A stretch of 64,000 nucleotides of DNA. Source: JACVRX01 sp963819885 (GTDB lineage Bacteria > Actinomycetota > Actinomycetes > Jiangellales > Jiangellaceae). The position numbers were made by a program, and so were the translations under genes. Below are positions 8,671-17,300 of this stretch, in pieces; position 1 is the first letter of the stretch, and every line of letters begins with the position of its first letter. Location of the stretch: NCBI GenBank assembly GCA_963819885.1, contig CAWFXV010000031.1:1-64000 (forward strand), read 5' to 3'. The notes under the pieces are model-generated. The model was not told the DNA's origin. It was given only the letters and a program-made list of their open reading frames with translations, and did not search any database.

Positions 8671-9639
8671 GTGAGCACCGCCCAGTGGTATCGGGAGTTC
8701 GCCCGCGACGCCCGGGACGAGTCCTCGACGTACGAACGCCTCGCACTCGCGGTCGCCAAAGACGACGAGCTGCTCGGCCGGTTGAACCACCTGCCCGAGC
8801 CGAAGCGCCAGCCCAATCTGCTCTTCGCCGCCACTCGGTATCTCGGCGGCCCGGTCGAGGCGCCGGCTGCCTTCCGTGACTGGGCTCTGAGTCGTTGGGC
8901 AGATCTTGTCGCCACCATGCGCGAGCGCAGCACTCAGACCAATGAGCCCGCTCGCTGCGCGACTCTGCTGCCGGTCTTGGCCGGCTTGCCGCAACCCCTG
9001 GCCTTGCTGGAGGTCGGGGCGTCCGCCGGCCTCTGTCTGTACCCCGATGAGTACCAATATCGATTCGACGGTCACAGCATCGGCCGGCCCGACAGCCCAG
9101 TGCGGCTCGACTGCGCCGTCAGTGGCAACGTTCCCATTCCATCCGACGTTCCCGAGGTTGTCTGGCGGGCGGGGATCGACCTCAACCCCCTCGACATAGC
9201 CGACGATGAGGACCTGCGTTGGCTTGAAGCACTGGTCTGGCCCGGTCAACCCAGCCGGGTCGTCCGGCTGCGGGCTGCTGCCGGCATTGTCCGCGCACAC
9301 CCGCCGACGATCCGACGCGGTGACCTGCTCGCCGAGCTTCCCGCGCTGTCTGCTGAGGCACCGGAGGGCGCCACCCTGGTCGTCTTCCACAGCGCGGTAC
9401 TCACATACCTGTCACCGCAGGCCCGAACGGCCTTCGTCGATCTCGTCGATTCCCTCCCTGGTCACTGGATCTCGAACGAAGGCCCCGACGTGGTGCCGAG
9501 GCTGGTCACGCACGGAGATCTGCCAGTCGGCGGTCCGGCCAGATTCGTCCTTGCCCTGGACGGCAATCCGCTCGCTCTCGCCGCACCCCATGGCCAGGCA
9601 CTGCACTGGCTGAAGCCGGCCACCAACTTCCCGGAATGA
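8671..9639 (+). CDS. DUF2332 family protein
   Basis: A 322-residue protein matching the DUF2332 family by RWADLVATMRERSTQTNEPAR, LALLEVGASAGLCLYPDEY and LVVFHSAVLTYLS. The GASAGL motif resembles a nucleotide or SAM-binding loop, but no biochemical role is established for the family as far as I know. It starts with GTG 8671, 52 bp after the Nudix gene, and is probably the last member of the ppk1 transcript. The C-terminal part (GRPARFVLALDGNPLALAAPHG type sequence) is intact. No signal peptide or membrane segments. Confidence 0.8.
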   Translation: MSTAQWYREFARDARDESSTYERLALAVAKDDELLGRLNHLPEPKRQPNLLFAATRYLGGPVEAPAAFRDWALSRWADLVATMRERSTQTNEPARCATLLPVLAGLPQPLALLEVGASAGLCLYPDEYQYRFDGHSIGRPDSPVRLDCAVSGNVPIPSDVPEVVWRAGIDLNPLDIADDEDLRWLEALVWPGQPSRVVRLRAAAGIVRAHPPTIRRGDLLAELPALSAEAPEGATLVVFHSAVLTYLSPQARTAFVDLVDSLPGHWISNEGPDVVPRLVTHGDLPVGGPARFVLALDGNPLALAAPHGQALHWLKPATNFPE

Positions 9640-9665
9640 CCACGTCATTCCCAAGGGGGCCCTGA

Positions 9666-9742
9666 GTTCACGTAACGGCCACTCCTGCGTTCTGCAGTTG
9701 AGTGGATTTCGGTGGCTTGCGTTCATTTCTCGTTCACTCGCC
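9666..9742 (+). promoter_or_regulatory. Pho-box-like direct repeats upstream of pstS
   Basis: Two adjacent 11-nt units, GTTCATTTCTC (9721-9731) and GTTCACTCGCC (9732-9742), match the actinobacterial PhoP direct-repeat pattern (G[G/T]TCA followed by pyrimidines and CG). A further unit GTTCACGTAAC lies at 9666-9676, exactly 55 nt (five 11-nt steps) upstream. They sit 85-160 bp before the pstS start. This is the expected place for phosphate-starvation activation of pstSCAB by PhoP. No phoP or phoR gene is in the window. Confidence 0.7.
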
Positions 9743-9827
9743 GCGGGCCACCGCGTCATCTGTGCTGCCTAGCTTTCGGCGTGTCCACTGCGTTGCGACG
9801 AGAACGCTCCACGAAAGGACCACTCAC

Positions 9828-10811
9828 GTGAAGATCAATCCCACGAGCCGGCGCTGGGCGCCAATTGCGGTGGCAAGCGCGACCGCTCTCGTGCTGGTTG
9901 CCTGCGGCAGCGGCAACGACCCGGAGAACGCGACGGCTGACGGCGATGCTGAGAGCACAGAGGCCGCGCTGTCTGGTGAGGTCGTGATCGATGGTTCGAG
10001 CACGGTGTTCCCGTTGACGAGTGCGGCCGCCGAGCTCTTCCAGGAACAGAATCCAGAGGTCCAGGTCTCGGTTGGTCAGTCGGGCACCGGTGGCGGGTTC
10101 GAGAAGTTCTGCGCTGGTGAGACCGACATCTCCGACGCCTCCCGGCAGATCGAGGAGGACGAGATCGCGGCTTGCGAGCAAAACGGAGTCACCCAGGACG
10201 AGTTCTCGATCGCCAACGATGGTCTGACAGTGATCGTCAGCACCGAGAACGACTGGGCCACCTGCCTGACCGTCGAGCAGCTGAACGCGATCTGGGCGCC
10301 GGACTCCACGGTAGCGAACTGGAACCAGGTCGACCCGTCCTTCCCGGACGAGCCATTGGCCCTCGCCGGGCCCGGTACCGACTCGGGGACGTTCGACTAC
10401 TTCACCGATGTGATCAACGGCGAAGAAGGCGCGTCCCGGACCGACTACCAGGCCTCCGAGGACGACAACGTGATCGTGCAGGCCGTCTCAGGATCCCCGG
10501 GCGGCATGGGGTATCTCGGCTACACCTACTACGAGCAGAACTCGGACACCCTCAAGGCGCTCGAGGTCGACAATGGCAGCGGCTGCATCGCGCCGAGCCC
10601 GGAGACCGTGCAGGACGGTTCGTATGCACCGCTGGGCCGGCAGCTGTTCATCTACCCATCGGCCGAAGCGCTGGAGCGGCCGGAGGTTGAGGCGTTCGTG
10701 AGCTTCTACGTCGAGAACGTCGACGAGATCGTTGAGGCCGCTGGCTTCATCGGACTCAACGAGGAGCAGAAGACCGCGCTGCAAGAGCAGTTTGACGCGC
10801 TGGCCGGCTGA
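9828..10811 (+). CDS. pstS: Phosphate-binding lipoprotein PstS
   Basis: A 327-residue solute-binding protein. The N-terminus has a basic region (TSRRW), a hydrophobic core and a lipobox LVAC with the acylated Cys at residue 26, so it is anchored outside the membrane. Phosphate-binding PstS signatures follow: GSSTVFPLTSAAAELF, GQSGTGGGFEKFC, DISDASR and GPGTDSGTFDYF. The GTG at 9828 has GAAAGGA upstream; longer in-frame starts would precede the basic region and are rejected. It is the first gene of pstSCAB, 7 bp before pstC. Function: high-affinity phosphate capture. Confidence 0.95.
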   Translation: MKINPTSRRWAPIAVASATALVLVACGSGNDPENATADGDAESTEAALSGEVVIDGSSTVFPLTSAAAELFQEQNPEVQVSVGQSGTGGGFEKFCAGETDISDASRQIEEDEIAACEQNGVTQDEFSIANDGLTVIVSTENDWATCLTVEQLNAIWAPDSTVANWNQVDPSFPDEPLALAGPGTDSGTFDYFTDVINGEEGASRTDYQASEDDNVIVQAVSGSPGGMGYLGYTYYEQNSDTLKALEVDNGSGCIAPSPETVQDGSYAPLGRQLFIYPSAEALERPEVEAFVSFYVENVDEIVEAAGFIGLNEEQKTALQEQFDALAG

Positions 10812-10818
10812 GCCGCTC

Positions 10819-11754
10819 GTGAGCACGACGACGAACACGACCGGCGCGGGGGTTTCCCTGCGCCGGTCGCAGCCGCGCTTAGGCGAGCGCGTGATCGAAG
10901 CCGTGCTGTTCCTGGCCGCTCTGATCTCGGTCCTGACCACGATCGGGATCATCATCGCGATCATCGGGCCGACGATCGACTTCTTCCAAGAGCCCGCGGT
11001 CTCACTGTGGGACTTCTTGACCGGAACCGAGTGGACCGTCCTGTTCGCGGACCAGAACTTCGGGGTCCTCCCGCTGGTGACCGCGACGCTCACCACAACC
11101 GTGATCGCCTTGTTGGTGGCCATCCCGATCGGCCTGGGTGCGGCGATCTATCTCGCCGAATACGCATCCCCCCGCGCCCGCAAGGTGCTCAAGCCGATTC
11201 TGGAGGTACTCGCGGGCATCCCTACCGTCGTCTATGGCTTCTTCGCGCTTGCGTTCATCACGCCGGAACTCCTACAGCGATTTCTCGAGATCGGGACGTT
11301 CAGCATGCTGAGCGCCGGCCTGGTGATGGGCATCATGATCGTTCCGACCGTGGCGTCGCTCTCCGAAGACGCGATGACTGCGGTGCCTCAGTCGTTGCGC
11401 GACGGCGCCTACGGCCTGGGCAGCACGAGGATGCAGGTAGCGACGAAGGTCGTCGTGCCGGCGGCGATCTCTGGGATCGTGGCGGCCTTCGTACTGGGCA
11501 TCAGCCGAGCGGTCGGCGAGACCATGATCGTCGTACTGGCGGCAGGCAGCACCCCGAACCTCACCCTCAACCCGCTCGAGCCGGCGCAGACCATGACCGC
11601 GTTCATCGCTCAGGCGGCCTCCGGAGATCAGCCGACCGGATCGATCGGCTACGAGTCGCTGTTCGCCGTGGCCGCACTGCTGTTCGTCATCACCGTGGTC
11701 ATGAACTTCATCAGCATCCGCCTGGTCCGCAGGTTCCGGCAGGAGTACGAGTGA
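10819..11754 (+). CDS. pstC: Phosphate ABC transporter permease PstC
   Basis: A 311-residue inner-membrane permease with about six transmembrane segments and the BPD_transp_1 cytoplasmic loop (MTAVPQSLRDGAYGLGSTRMQVATKVVVPAA, the EAA-type loop that docks with PstB). The cytoplasmic N-terminus is about 30 residues. The GTG at 10819 begins MSTTTNTTG and lies 7 bp after pstS. The stop overlaps the pstA start (GTGA). It pairs with PstA to form the channel of the high-affinity phosphate importer. Confidence 0.94.
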   Translation: MSTTTNTTGAGVSLRRSQPRLGERVIEAVLFLAALISVLTTIGIIIAIIGPTIDFFQEPAVSLWDFLTGTEWTVLFADQNFGVLPLVTATLTTTVIALLVAIPIGLGAAIYLAEYASPRARKVLKPILEVLAGIPTVVYGFFALAFITPELLQRFLEIGTFSMLSAGLVMGIMIVPTVASLSEDAMTAVPQSLRDGAYGLGSTRMQVATKVVVPAAISGIVAAFVLGISRAVGETMIVVLAAGSTPNLTLNPLEPAQTMTAFIAQAASGDQPTGSIGYESLFAVAALLFVITVVMNFISIRLVRRFRQEYE

Positions 11755-12671
11755 CCGCCACCGATCTCATCCACTTCGGGCCCCCGGCACCGGAGCAGAA
11801 GCCTGTCTTCACCGGTACCGGACACGACCGCGGTCCCAAGGAGCGGATATTCCGCGGCTTGCTGGTGGCCTGTCTGGCGATCGGCATCGTCTTCCTGGTG
11901 GTACTGCTGGCATACGTGCTGATCGAGGGCTGGCCACGGCTGGACGGCGCCCTGTTCAGCAACCAGGCCTCTCAGCTGCGGCCGGCAACCGCGGGTGCGC
12001 AAGCCGCCATTCTCGGCACGCTCTGGCTGATGATCGGCACGGCGTTGATCGCGCTACCCATCGGGGTTCTCGCCGCGGTCTATCTGGAGGAGTACGCCGA
12101 TCGGGAGAAGTGGTACAACCGGCTGATCGAGCTCAACATCCAGAACCTCGCCGCCGTGCCGAGCGTCGTCTACGGCATCCTCGGGCTCGGGTTGATCGTG
12201 CGGGGCCCGCTCTCACTCGGGCCAGTCGTGCTGGCTGGCGCGATCATCCTGGCCCTACTGATCCTGCCGGTCATCATCATCTCTACCCGCGAGGCGATCC
12301 GCGCGGTGCCCGACTCGCTGCGGGACGGATCACTCGCGCTGGGCGCGACCCGGTGGCAGACCATCTGGAAAACCGTTCTGCCCAACGCCATCCCTGGGAT
12401 CGCCACTGGTTCGATCCTCGCGCTGTCGCGGGCGATCGGCGAGGCTGCACCGCTGATCATCATCGGGGTGGCCGGTTTCCTGACGTTCAACCCGGCCAGT
12501 TGGTTCGACCGTTTCACTGCTCTGCCGATCCAGATCTACAGCTATGCCAGCCGGCCGCAGGAGGAGTTCATCGTCCTGTCCAGCGCACTCATTGTGGTGC
12601 TCCTACTGATCCTGCTGGTGATGAACTCGGTGGCGATCTACATTCGCAACAAGTACCAACGGCGCTGGTGA
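11751..12671 (+). CDS. pstA: Phosphate ABC transporter permease PstA
   Basis: A 306-residue permease with six membrane segments and the EAA-type loop (IRAVPDSLRDGSLALGATRWQTIWKTVLP). The GTG at 11751 overlaps the pstC TGA. The N-terminal 35 residues are polar and cytoplasmic. The characteristic LNIQNLAAVPSVVYGILGLG stretch identifies PstA rather than PstC. It forms the permease heterodimer with PstC; the ATPase gene pstB follows within a few bases. Confidence 0.94.
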   Translation: MTATDLIHFGPPAPEQKPVFTGTGHDRGPKERIFRGLLVACLAIGIVFLVVLLAYVLIEGWPRLDGALFSNQASQLRPATAGAQAAILGTLWLMIGTALIALPIGVLAAVYLEEYADREKWYNRLIELNIQNLAAVPSVVYGILGLGLIVRGPLSLGPVVLAGAIILALLILPVIIISTREAIRAVPDSLRDGSLALGATRWQTIWKTVLPNAIPGIATGSILALSRAIGEAAPLIIIGVAGFLTFNPASWFDRFTALPIQIYSYASRPQEEFIVLSSALIVVLLLILLVMNSVAIYIRNKYQRRW

Positions 12672-12703
12672 CCATGGTGACCGAAGACGAGGCGAGAGAC
12701 GAC

Positions 12704-13600
12704 ATGACCGAACCCGGAATCTTGCCGGCTCAGTCCGATCAGGTGGCTGGCGACACAGTCATCGCCCCGCCACGTCCGGAGCACACCGAACACAGCGGCC
12801 GCGAGCACAGACCGCTCGATCCGCTGATCGCCGTCGAGAAGCTGGACATCTATTACGGAGACTTCCACGCGGTCCGCGGGGTCGACATGCTCATCGGCCG
12901 CAACGAGATCACCGCGCTCATCGGGCCGTCGGGCTGTGGCAAGTCGACGGTGATCCGCTGCTTCGACCGGATGAACGACCTGATCCCGACGGCTAGGGTC
13001 GAGGGCAAGGTGCTCTTCCACGGCCAAGACCTCTACGCCAAGGACGTCGACCCGATCGAGGTCCGCCGCCGGGTCGGGATGGTGTTCCAGAAGCCCAACC
13101 CGTTCCCGAAGTCGATCTTCGACAACGTGGCCTATGGCCCGACCGTGATCGGCGAAAAGCTGAAAAAGAAGGCGATGGCCGAGCGGGTCGAACAGGCGCT
13201 GACCGGTGCTGCGATCTGGGACGAGGTCAAGGACAAGCTGGACCAGAACGGCCTGTCGCTGTCCGGCGGTCAGCAGCAGCGGCTGTGCATCGCCCGCGCG
13301 ATCGCGACCAAGCCGGAGGTCATTCTGATGGATGAGCCGTGCTCGGCACTGGACCCGATCGCTACAGCCAAGATCGAGGACCTGATGCAGGACCTGGTCA
13401 GGGACTTCACGATCATCATCGTCACCCACAACATGCAGCAGGCCGCCCGCGTCTCCGACCGGACGGCGTTCTTCACCGCCAACGTCGACGAAAAGGGCCA
13501 CCGGTATGGGCAGCTGGTGGAGTACGACCGCACCAGCAAGGTCTTCACCAATCCGGACGACCCCCGCACCGAGGACTACATCTCCGGTCGCTTCGGCTGA
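12704..13600 (+). CDS. pstB: Phosphate ABC transporter ATPase PstB
   Basis: A 298-residue ABC ATPase: Walker A GPSGCGKST, signature LSGGQQQR, Walker B VILMDEPCSALDP and H-loop IVTHNMQQA. The core starts at LDIYYGDFHAVRGV, typical of PstB; about 45 extra polar residues precede it. I chose the ATG at 12704 because GAGGCGAGAG lies upstream; GTG 12668 (overlapping the pstA stop) and ATG 12674 are in-frame alternatives. It powers phosphate uptake through PstCA. No phoU follows, which differs from many pst operons. Confidence 0.93.
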   Translation: MTEPGILPAQSDQVAGDTVIAPPRPEHTEHSGREHRPLDPLIAVEKLDIYYGDFHAVRGVDMLIGRNEITALIGPSGCGKSTVIRCFDRMNDLIPTARVEGKVLFHGQDLYAKDVDPIEVRRRVGMVFQKPNPFPKSIFDNVAYGPTVIGEKLKKKAMAERVEQALTGAAIWDEVKDKLDQNGLSLSGGQQQRLCIARAIATKPEVILMDEPCSALDPIATAKIEDLMQDLVRDFTIIIVTHNMQQAARVSDRTAFFTANVDEKGHRYGQLVEYDRTSKVFTNPDDPRTEDYISGRFG

Positions 13601-13630
13601 CGCTACGTCGTGGGCAGTCGCCGCATGAGG

Positions 13631-13645
13631 GCCCGCACAGCGGGC
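13631..13645 (+). terminator. Short GC hairpin after pstB
   Basis: GCCCGC-ACA-GCGGGC is a perfect 6-bp stem with a 3-nt loop, 30 bp after the pstB stop and just before the convergent small gene at 13675. It has no U-tract, as is common in high-GC actinobacteria. It may end the pst transcript. Confidence 0.4.
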
Positions 13646-13674
13646 GAAGGAGGACCGGACGTAGACGTGACCGC

Positions 13675-13872
13675 CTAGCGTGGCACGTCGTGAGCCATGT
13701 CGTAGCCGTAGTCACCGATCTCGTCGATCGGGCCCGTAGCGATATGAGCCTCGGCCGGCCCGGTGGGCCCCGCGTCCACGTACGCGGTGTGCGCCGCGTC
13801 CACGGTGTCGTGTGCCTCGTCGTACTCGTGGTCGCCCGGAGCCTCGTGCTCCGGCCCATGGTCCTCCTGCAC
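13675..13872 (-). CDS. Small His/Asp/Glu-rich protein, unknown
   Basis: A 65-residue acidic protein (start MQEDHGPEHEAPGDHEYDEA) with five His residues in the first half and no membrane segment or Cys. I do not recognise a family. The GTG at 13872 has GGGAGG 6 bases upstream, and the composition (D/E/H-rich) is not what a shadow frame of a GC-rich gene usually gives, so I think it is real. It is divergent from csoR and shares the 133-bp intergenic region that carries the CsoR-type operator. The His/acid-rich composition would suit metal binding; that is inference only. Confidence 0.5.
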   Translation of the reverse strand: MQEDHGPEHEAPGDHEYDEAHDTVDAAHTAYVDAGPTGPAEAHIATGPIDEIGDYGYDMAHDVPR

Positions 13873-13947
13873 GGCGGCCTCCCGAGTCGTCGCCGACTAC
13901 TGAGTTCAGCCTGCCTGCGCGAGGCGGGTCCCGCCAAGCCTGATTCT

Positions 13948-13976
13948 TTGACATAGATACCCTCCCCGGGTAATGG
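13948..13976 (+). promoter_or_regulatory. csoR promoter with CsoR-type operator
   Basis: A -35-like TTGACA (13948-13953) and a -10-like TAATGG (13971-13976) are 17 bp apart. Between and overlapping them is TACCC-TCCCC-GGGTA (13958-13972), an inverted repeat of the form seen in CsoR-family operators (TACCC...GGGTA around a GC centre). The site would block RNA polymerase directly, giving autorepression relieved by Cu(I). Confidence 0.68.
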
Positions 13977-14005
13977 TGGTGCTGCTCTGTTGGGAGGAAC
14001 ACCAC

Positions 14006-14290
14006 ATGACCACCGGGTACATCGACAACAAGGACGCCATGCTGCGGCGGCTGGCTCGCGTGGAAGGTCAAGTCCGCGGCTTGCAGCGGATGGTCGACTC
14101 GGACACGTATTGCATCGACGTGCTCACCCAGATCTCCGCGGTGACGAGGGCGTTGCAGGCCGTCGCGCTGGAGCTGCTTGAAGACCATCTCTCGCACTGC
14201 GTTGCCGACGCCGCCCGCCACCGCGGCGCTGAAATGGAGGCTAAGGTCAAAGAGGCCTCGGATGCGATCGCCCGACTAGTCCGCTCCTGA
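14006..14290 (+). CDS. csoR: Copper-sensing repressor CsoR
   Basis: A 94-residue all-helical DUF156 protein. The Cu(I) ligands are in the classical arrangement C36 (TYCIDV), H61 and C65 (DHLSHC), and the N-terminal RLARVEGQVRGLQRMV helix is the conserved DNA-binding region. The ATG at 14006 has GGGAGGA upstream. It represses copper resistance genes until Cu(I) binds. Unusually, no copper-exporting ATPase or CopZ chaperone gene is next to it; the only close partner is the small His/acid-rich protein on the other side of the operator. Confidence 0.9.
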   Translation: MTTGYIDNKDAMLRRLARVEGQVRGLQRMVDSDTYCIDVLTQISAVTRALQAVALELLEDHLSHCVADAARHRGAEMEAKVKEASDAIARLVRS

Positions 14291-14367
14291 GGTCGGTCGG
14301 GGCCAACCGCGAAGCCGACATCGTCGACCAACGCGCGACTGTGGAATGACGGAATGGAGGGTTCAGC

Positions 14368-15345
14368 GTGCCGTCGATCCTGAGGCCCAAGGCGTTGCGG
14401 CCGGGCGATCTCGTTGCGGTGATGGCCTTGTCCGGCGGGCTGGAGCAGAGTGAGGCCTCCCTGTTCGCGCGCGGTGTCGAGGCCATCGAGCAAATGGGCT
14501 TCGCCGTCCGGGTGTCGCCGATGGTCGATCTGGAGCGGCGGTGGTGGTGGGCGGCCGCCCCGCCGCGGGAGGTCGCCGAGGATTTCAACGGTCTGCTGCG
14601 GGATCCGCAGGTACGAGCGATCTTCTCGCTCACCGGTGGCCGGATGACGCTGAGCTATCTGGACCTGATCGACCTTGCGGCGGTCCGGGCGGATCCCAAG
14701 CCGCTGCTGGGTTTCAGCGACATCTCCACGCTGCACCTGGTGCTGCATGCGCGTACGGGCCTGGTGTCCGTGTACTCGGACCTGGTAACGCATGGATTCG
14801 GTTACTGGAACGAGTGTGACGACAGCCGCCGCGCAGAGCTCGCGGATATCTACCTCCGCGTACTGACACGTGACAGCGCGCCGGGTGTCCTGCCACCGGG
14901 CGGTCGATGGGAGTGCTGGCGTTCGGGCCGTGCGCAGGGTCCGCTGGTCGGCGGAATGCTCAACCGCCTGGTACGGGTGCAGGCCACGCCGTACGCGCTG
15001 AGCCCGGAGCACTTCGACGGCGCGATCCTGTTTTGGGAGGACGTCGGCACGTCGACCGCAGCGGTCTGGAACGACCTGCACGTCTTGCGATACTCGGGCG
15101 TCTTCGATCGGATCGCGGGCATGGTCGTCGGTACTCCAACCGATGTCGAGCCCACCGACGGTGGACCGGACACGCTTCGCGAGGTTGTCCTCGATGTGCT
15201 GGGCGAACGTGACATCCCGGTGCTCGGGAACGTCGATATCGGCCACAACCCGCCGAACGTACCCATGCCGCTCGGTGTCCCCGCCGAGGTGGACGCCGAT
15301 GCCGTGACGCTGTCCCTGCTGGAGCCCGCGGTCACAGCATCCTGA
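14368..15345 (+). CDS. LD-carboxypeptidase, S66 family
   Basis: A 325-residue S66 peptidase (LdcA/MccF-like). The catalytic Ser lies in LLGFSDISTLHL, the catalytic Glu in AILFWEDVG and the catalytic His in IGHNPPNVPMPLG. Family enzymes cleave the L,D bond of tetrapeptides during murein recycling, or hydrolyse toxic peptide-nucleotides (MccF type); the sequence alone does not separate these. The GTG at 14368 has GGAGG at 14356-14360. It lies 77 bp after csoR on the same strand and may be co-transcribed, with no obvious functional link. No signal peptide, so cytoplasmic. Confidence 0.88.
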   Translation: MPSILRPKALRPGDLVAVMALSGGLEQSEASLFARGVEAIEQMGFAVRVSPMVDLERRWWWAAAPPREVAEDFNGLLRDPQVRAIFSLTGGRMTLSYLDLIDLAAVRADPKPLLGFSDISTLHLVLHARTGLVSVYSDLVTHGFGYWNECDDSRRAELADIYLRVLTRDSAPGVLPPGGRWECWRSGRAQGPLVGGMLNRLVRVQATPYALSPEHFDGAILFWEDVGTSTAAVWNDLHVLRYSGVFDRIAGMVVGTPTDVEPTDGGPDTLREVVLDVLGERDIPVLGNVDIGHNPPNVPMPLGVPAEVDADAVTLSLLEPAVTAS

Positions 15346-15512
15346 GTGCGCCGCCCATAGGGAATGACCACGTTCACCACCCCTGCTCGTAGTTCACTAG
15401 GCCTGCAAGTCTGTTGATGTACCGGCAAGCCTCGTGATGGCGCGTGCGACCAGACACGGCGCACGTCTGCGGTGCCCGTGGGGGCTGGTATTGATGACCG
15501 CCTAACGCGCCG

Positions 15513-16196
15513 TCAGTTTTCGCCCGCGGTGGCCGGTCCCGAACCGGCGGCCTTTCCGTAGACCACGCCAGCCGCCTCCTGGGTCTCCACCTCCGCCAGA
15601 AACTCGGGAGGGCACTCCACCACGTCGGCGCCCAGCACATGGGCCCGGTAGGTCGCCATGGCCGCCGCCTCGAGGTTGGCCGCCCGGCTGAACCCGACCT
15701 CGAAAGAGTCGGCCACGATCAAGCAGCCGTGGTGGGCCAACAGGACGACGTCGGCGTCGGCCAGCCCGGCCGCCACCGCCCGGGCCAACCGCTCGGATCC
15801 GGGTTGGATGAACGGCACCGTCCCGAGCCGGCGCAGGTAGTAGGCGTGGTCGGTGGTGATGCGTCGGATCGGACGTCCTACGGCGTGGAGCAGAGTCGCC
15901 ATCGGCGGGTGCAGGTGAAGGCAGACAGCGGCATCGGACCGGGCACCGAGCGCGGCCCGATGCAGCGCCAGTTCGGTCGTCGGCGCGTAGGGCCCGAAGA
16001 TGTGGCGCCCGTCGAGCCCGACCGTCGCCAGGGCCTCGGCGTCGAGCTCGTCCAGGGCCCATCCCCGTGGCGTGACCAGGATGCGATCTGGCTCGGGGAG
16101 CCGGGCGGCCAGGTTTCCCCCCGACGCCACCACCAGCCCGGCGGCCACGACCCGCCGACCCAAGGCGACCAGATTCTCGGCAGTCGCGTCAGCCAT
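15513..16196 (-). CDS. Class II aldolase/adducin family protein
   Basis: A 227-residue class II aldolase: VASGGNLAARLP N-terminal loop, zinc-binding HLHPP, then LLAHHGCLIVAD. The ATG at 16196 overlaps the stop of the upstream mtnA by 8 bp, so the two are one operon. A MtnA-type isomerase followed by such an aldolase is the hallmark of a 5-deoxyribose or methylthioribose salvage route (DHAP shunt), in which the aldolase splits the ribulose 1-phosphate into DHAP and an aldehyde. No phosphorylase or kinase for the first step is in the window. L-fuculose-phosphate aldolase is the alternative label, less likely in this context. Confidence 0.85.
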   Translation of the reverse strand: MADATAENLVALGRRVVAAGLVVASGGNLAARLPEPDRILVTPRGWALDELDAEALATVGLDGRHIFGPYAPTTELALHRAALGARSDAAVCLHLHPPMATLLHAVGRPIRRITTDHAYYLRRLGTVPFIQPGSERLARAVAAGLADADVVLLAHHGCLIVADSFEVGFSRAANLEAAAMATYRAHVLGADVVECPPEFLAEVETQEAAGVVYGKAAGSGPATAGEN

Positions 16197-17205
16197 CGAC
16201 GAGCTGCTCGGGTCGGATGACCCGGCCCTCGGTCACGATCGCCGTCACCAGATCGGCGGGCGTCACATCGAAGGCGAGGTTGAGGGCTCGAGCCCCAGCC
16301 GGAGCCACCCGCACTCCGGACCACTCGATCACCTCGGCGTCGGCTCTGGTCTCGATCTCGACGCCCAAACCGGTGGGGGTCGCCTCGTCGATGGTCGATT
16401 CGGGCGCAGCCACGAGGAAGGGGACGCCGGCCCGGGCGCAGGCCAGGGCCAGCGGGTAGGTGCCGACCTTGTTGACCACGTCGCCGTTGGCCGCGATCCG
16501 GTCGGCGCCCACGACGGCGGCGTCGACCAGGCCACGGGCGATCACCGTCGGCCCGGCACCATCGACCACCACCCGATAGTCGATCCCGAGCCGATCGAGC
16601 TCCCATGCCGTGAGCCGGCTCCCCTGAAGCAGCGGACGGGTCTCATCGACGTACACCCGGCCCAACCGCCTCCGTCGGTGCAGTTCTCGGACCACACCCA
16701 GGGCTGTGCCCCATTCGACCGTGGCGAGACTGCCGGTGTTGCAGTGGGTGTGGACCCGGATGCCCTGGGTTGCCGCCGATGACTCGGTGAGTAGCTCGTC
16801 CAGCAGATCGGCGCCACGTGCCCCGATCGATCGGTTGGCGGTCACGTCCTCCTCGAGCACCGCGAGGGCTTCTTGCAGCACTGCTTCCCGCCCCTGGGTC
16901 AGCCGGCTGGCGGCCCGATCGATCCCCCACGCCAGGTTGACGGCGGTAGGTCGAGCTGCCCGAACCCTGGCCAGCGCGACCGCCAACTGCTCGTCGTCCC
17001 ACCCCTCCCGGTCTGCCTGGTCGGCGGCGAGGACCACACCGAGCGCGCCGGCAGCGCCCAGCGCCGGTGCTCCTCGCACGGCCAATCGGGCGATGGCGGC
17101 GACCAGCTCGTCCACCGAGGCCAGGTCGAGAGTCCGAAGCTCGGCAGGGAGCAGCGTCTGATCGATGATCACGATCCGCCCATCGCGCCAGTCGATGGTC
17201 CGCAC
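16189..17205 (-). CDS. mtnA: Methylthioribose-1-phosphate isomerase
   Basis: A 338-residue eIF2B-like isomerase with RGAPALGAAGALGV near the N-terminus, HTHCNTGSLATVEWGTALGVV carrying the catalytic Cys and VVGADRIAANGDVVNKVGTY carrying the catalytic Asp. The GTG at 17205 gives the usual MtnA start (VRTIDWRDGRI); a TTG 30 bases upstream is less likely. It converts methylthioribose (or deoxyribose) 1-phosphate to the ribulose form. Paired with the class II aldolase downstream. Divergent from the methyltransferase gene. Confidence 0.9.
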   Translation of the reverse strand: MRTIDWRDGRIVIIDQTLLPAELRTLDLASVDELVAAIARLAVRGAPALGAAGALGVVLAADQADREGWDDEQLAVALARVRAARPTAVNLAWGIDRAASRLTQGREAVLQEALAVLEEDVTANRSIGARGADLLDELLTESSAATQGIRVHTHCNTGSLATVEWGTALGVVRELHRRRRLGRVYVDETRPLLQGSRLTAWELDRLGIDYRVVVDGAGPTVIARGLVDAAVVGADRIAANGDVVNKVGTYPLALACARAGVPFLVAAPESTIDEATPTGLGVEIETRADAEVIEWSGVRVAPAGARALNLAFDVTPADLVTAIVTEGRVIRPEQLVDG

Positions 17206-17300
17206 GCCTCTGAACCTAACTGCGAAACCAGCCAACCCCTAAGAATGGTGCCACGATGGCCGCCGATGGAGTCCAGCCCGGTCAAGGAAGTCCGACGACG

